Assembly (NCBI GenBank): GCA_003164895.1
Contig: PLUL01000014.1
Span: 32,812 to 96,811, forward strand
Source: Bacteroidota bacterium
GTDB lineage: Bacteria; Bacteroidota; Bacteroidia; Palsa-948
DNA length: 64,000 nt
Direction: 5' to 3'
Part shown: piece after piece, positions 16,127-23,020 of the stretch
How the letters are laid out: the number at the start of each line of letters is the position of its first letter
Numbering within the stretch: position 1 is the first letter of the stretch
Program-made: the position numbers and the translations under genes
Notes under the pieces: generated by a model
Databases searched by the model: none
What the model saw: only the letters and a program-made list of their open reading frames with translations
Told to the model about the DNA's origin: nothing

Positions 16127-19100
16127 GTGAAAAAACTTTGTACGATTGTTTTAGTTGTTTTCTCCACAATGGTATTAATTACTATTCCAAGTGATGCTCA
16201 AAATTTTAATTGGGCAAAACAAATGGGGGGAAATATTCCTGTTTCATCTACCGGCAGTGGTCGTTCTGTAGCAGTAGATGCATTAGGGAATGTATATACA
16301 ACGGGGAGCTTTATTGGAATTATTGATTTCGATCCAGGTGTTGGTGTTTTTAACCTTACTTCTCAAGTTGGAGATATATTTATTTGTAAGCAGGATTCTT
16401 CCGGCAATTTGATTTGGGCAAAACAAATTAGCGGTACAGCACAAAATACAAGTACTTCCATAACTGTGGATGTTTCAGGAAATGTTTATACAACCGGTAA
16501 TTTTCAGGGAACAACGGATTTTGATCCGGGCAGCGGAACATACAATCTTACTTCTTATGGTAATACTGATATATTTATCAGTAAGTTGGATGCCTCCGGA
16601 AATTTCGTTTGGGCAAAACAGATGGGTGGTGCTTCGGCAGATGTGAGTAATTCTATAGCCGTAGATGCTTCAGGAAATATATATACAACAGGAAGTTTTC
16701 AGGATACTGCTGACTTTGACCCTGGTATTGGAACTTATTACACCCATGCGCTCGGAGGAAGCGACATCTTTGTCAGTAAGTTAAATTCTTCCGGCAATTT
16801 TGTTTGGGCGAAACAAATGGGTGGCACATATGTTATCCCACCTCCATCTAGTGGTACTATTCCATCATATGCCGTTGGCAATTCTATAGCTGTCGATGCT
16901 TCAGGAAATGTTTATACAACTGGTAAGTTTACATGGAAAGTAGATTTTAATCCAAACGGTGCGCCTAGTGATACCTTCTATCTTTTTACTGGCACACAAA
17001 ATAATCTTGCTTTTATAAGTAAGCTAGATTCATTCGGTAATTTTGTTTTTGCGAAACAAATTGGCAATTATGGTGATCTTTATACTGGTAATTCTATAGC
17101 AGTAGATGCTGTAGGAAATTCATATACTGGATATTTTGGTGGTGGTCCAGTAGATGCGGACTTTATTAGAAAGTTAAATGCTTTAGGAGATTCTATTTGG
17201 ACAAAACAAATAAATTACAATTCACAGTATTCCACATACTCTATAGCAATGGATGTTTCCCACAATCATCTATATACTACAGGAAATTTTAAAGGAACAG
17301 TAGATTTTGATCCGGGTCCGGGAATTTTCAATCTTACTTCTTTCGGCAATAATGATGATATCTTCATTAGCAAATTAGATACTTCTGGCAACTTTGTTTG
17401 GGCAAAACAAATGGGTGGGACTTACCAAGATGTTCCCAATTCTATAGCTGTAAATTCATATGGAAATGTATCGACTACAGGGTATTTTCAAGGAACTGCA
17501 GATTTTGATCCTGGAAGTGGAACCTATAATTTAACTTCAGGTTCTTACCGTCAGGATATTTTTGTTAGTAAGTTAGATTCATTGGGTAATTTCGTCTGGG
17601 CAGCACAAATGAAAAATCATAATGATGCAAATCCTGTCCCCTTGGGTGTTGGCAAATCTGTTACCGTAGATTCATTTGGGAATGTTTATTCTACCGGATA
17701 TTTTAATGATACGATAGATTTTGAACCGGGCATCGGAACTTATTATCTTAATTCATTTGGAGGTAATGACATTTTTGTCAGTAAACTTGATGCTTCTGGT
17801 AATTTTATTTGGGCTAAACAAATGGGGGGCAGTTCGAGAGATTTAGCTAATTCCATAGCGATTGATGCGCATGGAAATGTTTATACAACTGGAACTTTTC
17901 AGGGAACAGCAGATTTTGATCCGAGCAGTGGGAGTTTTAATCTCACTTCAAATGGAAGCGATGATATTTTCGTATGCAAACTTGATGCTTTGGGTAATTT
18001 TTTATGGGCAAAACAAATGGGCGGTACTTTATCAGATGTAGGTACTTCTATTGCTTTAGACACTTCCGGCAATGCATATATAACAGGAAATTTTCAGGGA
18101 ACTGCTAATTTTGATCCGAGCAGTAGCAACTTTACTCTAACCTCAACTGGAAATAATGACATCTTCATTACCAAATTAGATGCTTCTGGAAATTTTGTGT
18201 GGGCAAAAAAAATTGGAGGATATGGAAATGATGTAAGCAATTCAATTGCATTAGATAAATTTGGGAATACATATTCAACAGGTAGTTTTTGGGGAACAGT
18301 AGATTTTGATCCAGGCATCGGAACCTATAATCTTATTGCAACAGGTTATGCTGATCCAATGGGCACTCAGAGGGATAGCACAGATATTTTCATTAGCAAA
18401 TTGGATTCTTCAGGCAATTTTGTATGGGCTATAAAAATAAATGGGTACAATTGGTTTGATCAGGCATATTCAATTACTACAGATGCCATAGGCAATGCGT
18501 ATATTACAGGGATAGAATGGAGTTACACAAGTAGCGCTGACATATTTCCTGCTACTGTTGTAAGTAAGATAGATGCTTTGGGTAATGTTAAGTGGGCTAA
18601 ACAAGGTGGGCTGCAGTTTTATCCTAACGCTGAAACCTTCTACTCAATAGTAGTAGATACTTCCATGAATGTGTTTACAGCCGGTAATAGCAATAGTAAT
18701 GTTGTCGTCAATAAATATGACTCTACAGGCAATCTTGTTTGGGTAAAACAAGTGGGTGGTACTGCAAGTGATATTGGATATTCTATTGCAATAGATCCTT
18801 GTGGTGACCTATTTACAACCGGAAGTTTTCAAGGAACAACCAATTTTAACCCTAGTGGAACATTCAATCTAACCACTGCTTCAGGAGCAACTGAAATTTT
18901 TGTAACCAAATGGGGCAATTCTTCTAATTGTCAAAATGCTACAAGTGTTTCCCAAGTTTCCACTCAAACGGATATGACTGTTTATCCCAATCCCACCAGC
19001 GGAGCGTTTCACATACAAGTAGCCAATAGCCAACAGCTATTAGCTAATAGCCAGATAGAAATTTATAATGTGCTGGGGGAAAAAGTGTATTCATCGCACC

Positions 19101-19237
19101 TCACCCCCGCCCCCTCTCCTTCAGGAGAGGGATGGGGAGAGGTTGTCAATATGAGCGCAGCACCCAACGGTATTTATTTTCTGCAACTAAAAACTAACGA
19201 TGGCATTGCATCAAAAAAAATAGTGATAAATCATTAG
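16127..19237 (+). CDS. Large secreted SBBP-type beta-propeller-repeat protein with type IX sorting domain
   Basis: Predicted cell-surface or released protein of unknown ligand. The 1036 residues start at a GTG with signal peptide MKKLCTIVLVVF (cleavage near SDAQ, about 25). About 14 repeats of roughly 50-70 residues follow, each with GN[VI]YTTG, a calcium-loop-like DFDPG, and [FV]VWAKQMGG, the SBBP pattern. A linker leads to a C-terminal type A sorting domain: VYPNPTSGAF, IEIYNVLGEKVY, and the end GIYFLQLKTNDGIASKKIVINH in meaning (GIYF...KKIVI). Two foldback DNA elements are translated in frame inside that domain. Export by the type IX system is inferred; porQ and porD are in the window. A paralogue-like protein lies at 34847. 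Confidence 0.88.
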   Translation: MKKLCTIVLVVFSTMVLITIPSDAQNFNWAKQMGGNIPVSSTGSGRSVAVDALGNVYTTGSFIGIIDFDPGVGVFNLTSQVGDIFICKQDSSGNLIWAKQISGTAQNTSTSITVDVSGNVYTTGNFQGTTDFDPGSGTYNLTSYGNTDIFISKLDASGNFVWAKQMGGASADVSNSIAVDASGNIYTTGSFQDTADFDPGIGTYYTHALGGSDIFVSKLNSSGNFVWAKQMGGTYVIPPPSSGTIPSYAVGNSIAVDASGNVYTTGKFTWKVDFNPNGAPSDTFYLFTGTQNNLAFISKLDSFGNFVFAKQIGNYGDLYTGNSIAVDAVGNSYTGYFGGGPVDADFIRKLNALGDSIWTKQINYNSQYSTYSIAMDVSHNHLYTTGNFKGTVDFDPGPGIFNLTSFGNNDDIFISKLDTSGNFVWAKQMGGTYQDVPNSIAVNSYGNVSTTGYFQGTADFDPGSGTYNLTSGSYRQDIFVSKLDSLGNFVWAAQMKNHNDANPVPLGVGKSVTVDSFGNVYSTGYFNDTIDFEPGIGTYYLNSFGGNDIFVSKLDASGNFIWAKQMGGSSRDLANSIAIDAHGNVYTTGTFQGTADFDPSSGSFNLTSNGSDDIFVCKLDALGNFLWAKQMGGTLSDVGTSIALDTSGNAYITGNFQGTANFDPSSSNFTLTSTGNNDIFITKLDASGNFVWAKKIGGYGNDVSNSIALDKFGNTYSTGSFWGTVDFDPGIGTYNLIATGYADPMGTQRDSTDIFISKLDSSGNFVWAIKINGYNWFDQAYSITTDAIGNAYITGIEWSYTSSADIFPATVVSKIDALGNVKWAKQGGLQFYPNAETFYSIVVDTSMNVFTAGNSNSNVVVNKYDSTGNLVWVKQVGGTASDIGYSIAIDPCGDLFTTGSFQGTTNFNPSGTFNLTTASGATEIFVTKWGNSSNCQNATSVSQVSTQTDMTVYPNPTSGAFHIQVANSQQLLANSQIEIYNVLGEKVYSSHLTPAPSPSGEGWGEVVNMSAAPNGIYFLQLKTNDGIASKKIVINH
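19021..19055. repeat. In-frame palindromic insert in the sorting domain (first)
   Basis: The stretch AGCCAATAGCCAACAGC is followed by the palindrome GCTATTAGCTAATAGC, encoding ANSQQLLANSQ. The equivalent part of the 785-residue paralogue's sorting domain has no such sequence pattern, so this looks like a translated foldback insert. Confidence 0.6.
19098..19143. repeat. In-frame REP-like foldback in the sorting domain (second)
   Basis: CCCTCTCCT (19112-19120) pairs with AGGAGAGGG (19123-19131), and outer arms ACCTC and GAGGT pair at 19098 and 19139. It encodes LTPAPSPSGEGWGEV in the middle of the sorting domain without breaking the frame. The same C-rich/G-rich hairpin type occurs in aroB (56500) and in the histone-purA gap (29764). 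Confidence 0.8.
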
Positions 19238-19285
19238 CCAGTTCCCCATACGGCTAAGTTGCACTTTGTGCGTGAGTAAAACTTA

Positions 19286-19804
19286 ATGGAAACTCCATTA
19301 GAACATATTTTAACAAGTTCTTATAAAGCCGATATGATTGCTTATTTGGATGCACATCCAAAAGATTTTGAGGAGGCAATTAATTTGGCTATTTCAAATA
19401 AACAACCTTATGCCTGGCGGGCAGCTTGGTTACTTTGGAGTTGCATGGCAGTAAACGATGCGCGAATAAAAGGATACATAAAAAAAATAATTGACAGCAT
19501 TACCGCCAAAAATGACGGGCATCAGAGGGAATTACTAAAGATACTTTTGGAAATGGAAATTAAAGAAGAGTACGAAGGTTTATTATTTAATTTATGTGTG
19601 TCTGTTTGGGAAACAATAAATAAAAAGCCATCGGTGCGGTTAACTGCATTTAAAATGTTGGTTAAAATTGCAAAAAAACATCCTGAACTATCGCACGAAA
19701 TAATTTTCCTAACTCAAAATCATTATTTGGATTCATTGTCTCCTGCTGTAAAGAAAGCAGTTTCCAAAATGAAAAAAGAGTTTACTTTGCAGATGAATAA
19801 TTAA
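19286..19804 (+). CDS. Hypothetical HEAT-like helical protein
   Basis: Not recognised beyond fold. The 172 residues lack a signal peptide and read as paired amphipathic helices resembling HEAT or ARM repeats: AWRAAWLLWSCMAVNDARI near residue 45, ELLKILLEMEI near 80, and VRLTAFKMLVKIAKKHPEL near 115. Such short helical-repeat proteins usually bind other proteins. It begins 48 bases after the secreted repeat protein and ends 9 bases before the next gene, which is probably co-transcribed. Confidence 0.6.
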   Translation: METPLEHILTSSYKADMIAYLDAHPKDFEEAINLAISNKQPYAWRAAWLLWSCMAVNDARIKGYIKKIIDSITAKNDGHQRELLKILLEMEIKEEYEGLLFNLCVSVWETINKKPSVRLTAFKMLVKIAKKHPELSHEIIFLTQNHYLDSLSPAVKKAVSKMKKEFTLQMNN

Positions 19805-19813
19805 AAATAAATT

Positions 19814-20167
19814 ATGGAAACAAAAACTACAAACACTATACCGGCAGATTATTCTATCGGCAGCTTCACAACAAAAACTGCATTGCCATTATTTGACATG
19901 CTTGCAAGTTCAATGGATTTTAATTTCCCTGCCGATAATGCTGCGTTAAAATCTCTTTGCGAAAAAGCCATCAGCTACTTGGATGAGAACAAACTGAGCG
20001 ATACTTCCTTTTACAAGCAACTTACTTTAAAGATCAAAAACTTCGACATCTTAGAAAACAACACGGAGTTTCCCACAATGAAGGAAGATAATTTCATTCA
20101 TATAAAAAAATTACTTGCCGTCCATTCCTCATGGATAGCAAGTAAACTTGGAATTATGATTGAGTAA
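19814..20167 (+). CDS. Hypothetical protein, 117 aa
   Basis: Not recognised. No signal peptide or membrane segment. The middle is helical (LFDMLASSMDF; LKSLCEKAISYLDENKL) and the last third contains two further helices (MKEDNFIHIKKLLAVHSSWIA). The spacing of 9 bases after the HEAT-like gene and an A-rich leader ahead of its ATG suggest that the pair is one transcription unit. Confidence 0.5.
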   Translation: METKTTNTIPADYSIGSFTTKTALPLFDMLASSMDFNFPADNAALKSLCEKAISYLDENKLSDTSFYKQLTLKIKNFDILENNTEFPTMKEDNFIHIKKLLAVHSSWIASKLGIMIE

Positions 20168-20176
20168 GGAAAATTA

Positions 20177-20446
20177 CTAAGCAGCTTTCTTCTTTTTCTT
20201 TGGAGCAATGGCACTTATTGGTTTGCCATCTTTGTAAGCGCCAAGAACCACCACTAATTTGGTTCTGCGGTAATCGTTAATTGCAGCCACCATTTCGTCA
20301 TAGGTTGCCTTGTGTATCTTCACTCCGCTGCCGGGGTCGGTTGCACGGTTACGCACTTCCAGATAATATCCATCTTTAAAAACAACGGGTTTGGTAGGTG
20401 GTCTGCCTCTTTTATGCTTTCCGCCTTTAAGGTTATTTAATTTCAT
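20177..20446 (-). CDS. Small basic protein with AT-hook-like motif
   Basis: Possibly DNA-binding. The start chosen is the ATG at 20446, giving 89 residues beginning MKLNNLKGGKHKRGRPPTKP; an upstream ATG at 20485 would add 13 residues that do not look like the protein. KRGRPPTKP near residues 12-20 matches the GRP core of an AT-hook, which binds the minor groove of AT-rich DNA. A compact alpha/beta middle follows (GYYLEVRN; TYDEMVAAINDYRR) and the tail is poly-Lys (KKKKKAA). The AT-rich 21-bp arrays nearby are conceivable targets, but nothing in the sequence shows this. Confidence 0.6.
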   Translation of the reverse strand: MKLNNLKGGKHKRGRPPTKPVVFKDGYYLEVRNRATDPGSGVKIHKATYDEMVAAINDYRRTKLVVVLGAYKDGKPISAIAPKKKKKAA

Positions 20447-20522
20447 TTTTCTGATTAAGTTTCCGTAAAGATAACTAAAAAACAATGCGGATAGAAAATA
20501 AGATATGAAAGTTTTACTACTG

Positions 20523-20607
20523 CTGTCATTTCGACTAAAAGGAGAAATCTAATAAAAGTGTGTAGAAATAATATTAGGAGATTCCTCGTTTACACTCGGA
20601 ATGACAG
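20523..20607. repeat. MITE-like dispersed repeat, copy 1
   Basis: An 85-base element with inverted ends CTGTCATT and AATGACAG. Internal blocks GGAGAAATCT, GTGTGTAGAAA, AATATTA and GAGATTCCTC occur in the same order, on the opposite strand, in copy 2 at 52805. It ends 2 bases before the stop codon of the 158-residue gene. Confidence 0.85.
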
Positions 20608-20609
20608 TT

Positions 20610-21086
20610 TTATTTTATCTCTTCCAACTCTTTTAGATAATCGGTTTGTAAATCTTCGTGCAAAAAAGATATTGCCGAATTAATTCTTTTCGTCTGTGTG
20701 TTGAATAAATTTTCAAGCCGTGCGCTTTTATGAATCGGGATCTTAGAGTTTTTTATTTGTCGGCAGAAATAAATAAGAAGCTCGGCAGTAACTGCTTTAT
20801 CGCCCATGTATTTGCAATATTTATTTATTATCCGCAAGGTTGTGCGCAACCCTTTTCTAATTGGATATAAATTAGTAAGTTCTTTAATTTCTAAAAAGCG
20901 GTTATCTATTTCCGATTTTATCTCTGCAATAAATACATCTCTGTCCCTCGACTGAAATAATAAATATCCTAAATACTCTTTGTTGTCTTTTTTATATTTC
21001 GCCAATTGAAGGCATAACTCCAGCAGTTGCTTGGGTGGCAATTCTTTTAATTCTTCTTTTACTTCTTGCAATGAGGAAATATTCAT
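20610..21086 (-). CDS. Hypothetical helical protein, 158 aa
   Basis: Not recognised. The 158 residues are almost all helical and charged, with no signal peptide: LQEVKEELKELPPKQLLEL at the start, a Cys/Tyr-containing middle (RIINKYCKYMGDK; LLIYFCRQIKNSKIPIH) and a final helix ending LKELEEIK. It starts 13 bases after the VF530 gene, so the two are likely one operon. The dispersed repeat at 20523 abuts its stop codon. Confidence 0.55.
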   Translation of the reverse strand: MNISSLQEVKEELKELPPKQLLELCLQLAKYKKDNKEYLGYLLFQSRDRDVFIAEIKSEIDNRFLEIKELTNLYPIRKGLRTTLRIINKYCKYMGDKAVTAELLIYFCRQIKNSKIPIHKSARLENLFNTQTKRINSAISFLHEDLQTDYLKELEEIK

Positions 21087-21099
21087 AAAGTAAATATAC

Positions 21100-21321
21100 T
21101 CAGCTCTTCTCTATCATTTCCAGATATAAATGTTCTACCTTTTTTCTTGCCCATGGAGTCTTTCGTAAAAAAGTTAAACTTGATTTTATACTTGGATTCT
21201 CTTTAAAACAATTAATGTTTATTCTCAATGCCAATTCTTTCCATCCGTAACGAGCAAACAAATCCTCAACAATTTTTTGTAATGTTATTCCGTGTAAAGG
21301 ATTATTTATTTGTTCTGGCAT
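21100..21321 (-). CDS. VF530-family small DNA-binding protein (DUF2132)
   Basis: Small protein of the VF530 family, whose founding member from Vibrio fischeri has a fold suited to DNA binding; its cell role is not known. The 73 residues carry the family hallmarks in order: [15 protein letters not shown], then [34 protein letters not shown] in part, and [10 protein letters not shown]. Full length, no signal peptide. It heads a minus-strand pair with the 158-residue gene and has an 18-base perfect palindrome 15 bases upstream of its ATG. Confidence 0.9.
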   Translation of the reverse strand: MPEQINNPLHGITLQKIVEDLFARYGWKELALRININCFKENPSIKSSLTFLRKTPWARKKVEHLYLEMIEKS

Positions 21322-21336
21322 TTCTAATTATTAATA

Positions 21337-21354
21337 TATATAGTGCACTATATA
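21337..21354. promoter_or_regulatory. 18-base perfect palindrome upstream of the VF530 gene
   Basis: TATATAGTGCACTATATA is fully self-complementary. It lies in the 88-base gap between the divergent VF530 and dienelactone-hydrolase genes, 15 bases from the VF530 start. It is a good operator candidate; no binding protein can be named from sequence. Confidence 0.5.
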
Positions 21355-21381
21355 AAGTAAACTTTGCTTTGCAGAAATACC

Positions 21382-21389
21382 TATTTTTG
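21382..21389 (+). promoter_or_regulatory. Candidate -7 box of the dienelactone-hydrolase gene
   Basis: TATTTTTG matches TAnnTTTG and ends 21 bases before the ATG at 21410. TTG triplets upstream are only 10-15 bases away, closer than usual for a -33 element. Confidence 0.35.
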
Positions 21390-21409
21390 TAAACTCGATT
21401 TATAAATTT

Positions 21410-22231
21410 ATGAAAGTTATTCAAATTATAGCAAGTGTATTTTTACTTTTCTTAGCTGCCTGCAACGGAAATAAATCCAATACAAACATGTCTTCAGAAA
21501 AAGTTTCAATCAAAGAAGAAAACATCACCTACACCGGTGATAGCGTAACCATGAAAGGATTTGTAGCTTACAACTCTGCGTCTGAATTAAAACGACCTGT
21601 GGTTTTAATAGTTCACGAATGGTGGGGAATGAATGATTATTCCAAAAGCAGAGCAAAACAATTAGCCGATCTTGGTTATCTTGCCATGGCAATTGATCTT
21701 TATGGAGATGGAAAAACTGCTGAGGATCCTGAATCTGCAGGAAAATTAGCTGGAGCTTTTTATAAAAATCCGGTAATGGCAAAAACTCGATTTGATGCTG
21801 CACTTGCAAAAATCAAAACATACTCTGTTGCCGATACAAATAACATTGCCGCCATTGGATATTGTTTTGGCGGTGGAATGGTTTTAAATTTTGCACGTCA
21901 AGGTGAGAAACTAAGAGGTGTGGTAAGTTTTCACGGAAGTTTGCTTGGAGTTCCTTTGGATCAAAATTTATTAAAAGCAGATGTGTTGGTTTGTCATGGT
22001 GCCGATGATAAATTTGTTAAACCCGAAGAAGTAGCCGAATTCAGAAAAGAGATGGATGCCATTAATGCGTCTTATACATTTAAATCGTATGCAGGAGCTA
22101 CGCATGCATTCTCAAATCCAAACGCAACTGATAAAGGCAAAAAATATAACATGCCTATTGCATATAATGCCGCGGCTGATACCGCATCTTTTAATGAAAT
22201 GAAATTATTTTTCAATAAAATATTCAAATAG
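21410..22231 (+). CDS. Dienelactone-hydrolase-family lipoprotein
   Basis: Predicted alpha/beta hydrolase anchored to a membrane. The 273 residues start with a lipoprotein signal, lipobox LAAC (Cys18). The catalytic set of the dienelactone-hydrolase family is visible: nucleophile Cys152 in GYCFGG, acid Asp about 199-200 in HGADDKFV, and His232 in ATHAFSNP. VHEWWGMNDY near residue 69 is the usual oxyanion-side motif. The Cys nucleophile and GxCxGG motif mark this family rather than general esterases. Substrate unknown, since many members act on lactones or esters other than dienelactone. Stands alone after a candidate promoter. Confidence 0.88.
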   Translation: MKVIQIIASVFLLFLAACNGNKSNTNMSSEKVSIKEENITYTGDSVTMKGFVAYNSASELKRPVVLIVHEWWGMNDYSKSRAKQLADLGYLAMAIDLYGDGKTAEDPESAGKLAGAFYKNPVMAKTRFDAALAKIKTYSVADTNNIAAIGYCFGGGMVLNFARQGEKLRGVVSFHGSLLGVPLDQNLLKADVLVCHGADDKFVKPEEVAEFRKEMDAINASYTFKSYAGATHAFSNPNATDKGKKYNMPIAYNAAADTASFNEMKLFFNKIFK

Positions 22232-22335
22232 ATAGAAAGGGCAATGTTGGGTTTCAACCAAGTGGTGTTAATATCTATGAATAAAAAAACGTAACCTTTT
22301 TAAGTACTATTTCGTCTAACTACAAAATTTGATTT

Positions 22336-22560
22336 ATGACAGATGAAATAACATCAGATTCCTTATATAAACAAAGAAGTTCCTCTTTTTATTCTTTCCT
22401 TTCTGATAATTACGAACAAAGCAAATTCTTTTTACCAAAGAATCAACCTGCTAATGATATGCTTAATAAGGATGAAATGAAAAAATTGCTTGAACTGATA
22501 GAAGAAAAAGATTTCTATGAAATAAACAGCATCATTCGCAAGCGCTATTCTGTTAAATAG
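22336..22560 (+). CDS. Hypothetical protein, 74 aa
   Basis: Not recognised. Small acidic, helical protein without signal peptide, rich in Ser and Phe near the start (SSSFYSFLSDNYEQSKFF), followed by helix MKKLLELIEEKDFYEINS and a basic end (IIRKRYSVK). It has its own ATG. Its stop lies 12 bases from the convergent cupin gene. Confidence 0.45.
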   Translation: MTDEITSDSLYKQRSSSFYSFLSDNYEQSKFFLPKNQPANDMLNKDEMKKLLELIEEKDFYEINSIIRKRYSVK

Positions 22561-22572
22561 TTCTCCTCTACC

Positions 22573-22920
22573 CTATTTCTTATCCGGATTCAAAAAATCC
22601 CCATCCACAATAAATAATTTAACTCCCTTTTCAGAACTTGTTCTGTGAGAACTCAATTTATCTGAAACCTGATACGACATTCCTTTGGATAATTTTATAA
22701 TCATGCCGCCAGCAAGTTCTGTATCCATTTCTCCTGCGATACAATAAATTACATGCCCTTTTTCGCACCAGTGGTCCGCTTTGTAGTTTTTAGAATACTC
22801 AACTACTCGTATTCTGAGTTCTTCAAATTGTACTGTTTTCCAAAAAGCAGTTCCGGTTTCGCCTTTGTGTTCTGTTGCGGGAATGTTTTCCCAATCGGTA
22901 GTTTGAAATGGAATTTTCAT
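22573..22920 (-). CDS. DHCW-motif cupin-fold protein
   Basis: Small cupin of unknown reaction; the family is named for its Asp-His-Cys-Trp motif. The ATG at 22920 gives 115 residues starting MKIPFQTTDWENIPATEH, the family's normal N-terminus; an ATG at 22959 would add 13 hydrophobic residues not seen in the family. DHWCEKGHVIYCIAGEMD (about 48-65) carries the motif, with residues in place for a metal site typical of cupins. LSKGMSYQVSD is the second cupin half. It is divergent from the peptide transporter, with about 100 bases between starts. Confidence 0.88.
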   Translation of the reverse strand: MKIPFQTTDWENIPATEHKGETGTAFWKTVQFEELRIRVVEYSKNYKADHWCEKGHVIYCIAGEMDTELAGGMIIKLSKGMSYQVSDKLSSHRTSSEKGVKLFIVDGDFLNPDKK

Positions 22921-22991
22921 TTGGAGTGATTTGAATACAAACATACTGAATAGAATCAATCATTCTCAAAATCACGATGCAGGTATTTTTC

Positions 22992-22999
22992 TATCTTCG
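22992..22999 (+). promoter_or_regulatory. Candidate -7 box of the peptide transporter
   Basis: TATCTTCG fits TAnnTTyG and ends 22 bases before the ATG at 23021. No clear -33 TTG at the usual distance. Confidence 0.35.
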
Positions 23000-23020
23000 C
23001 CAAAATTAAAATCCAACAAC

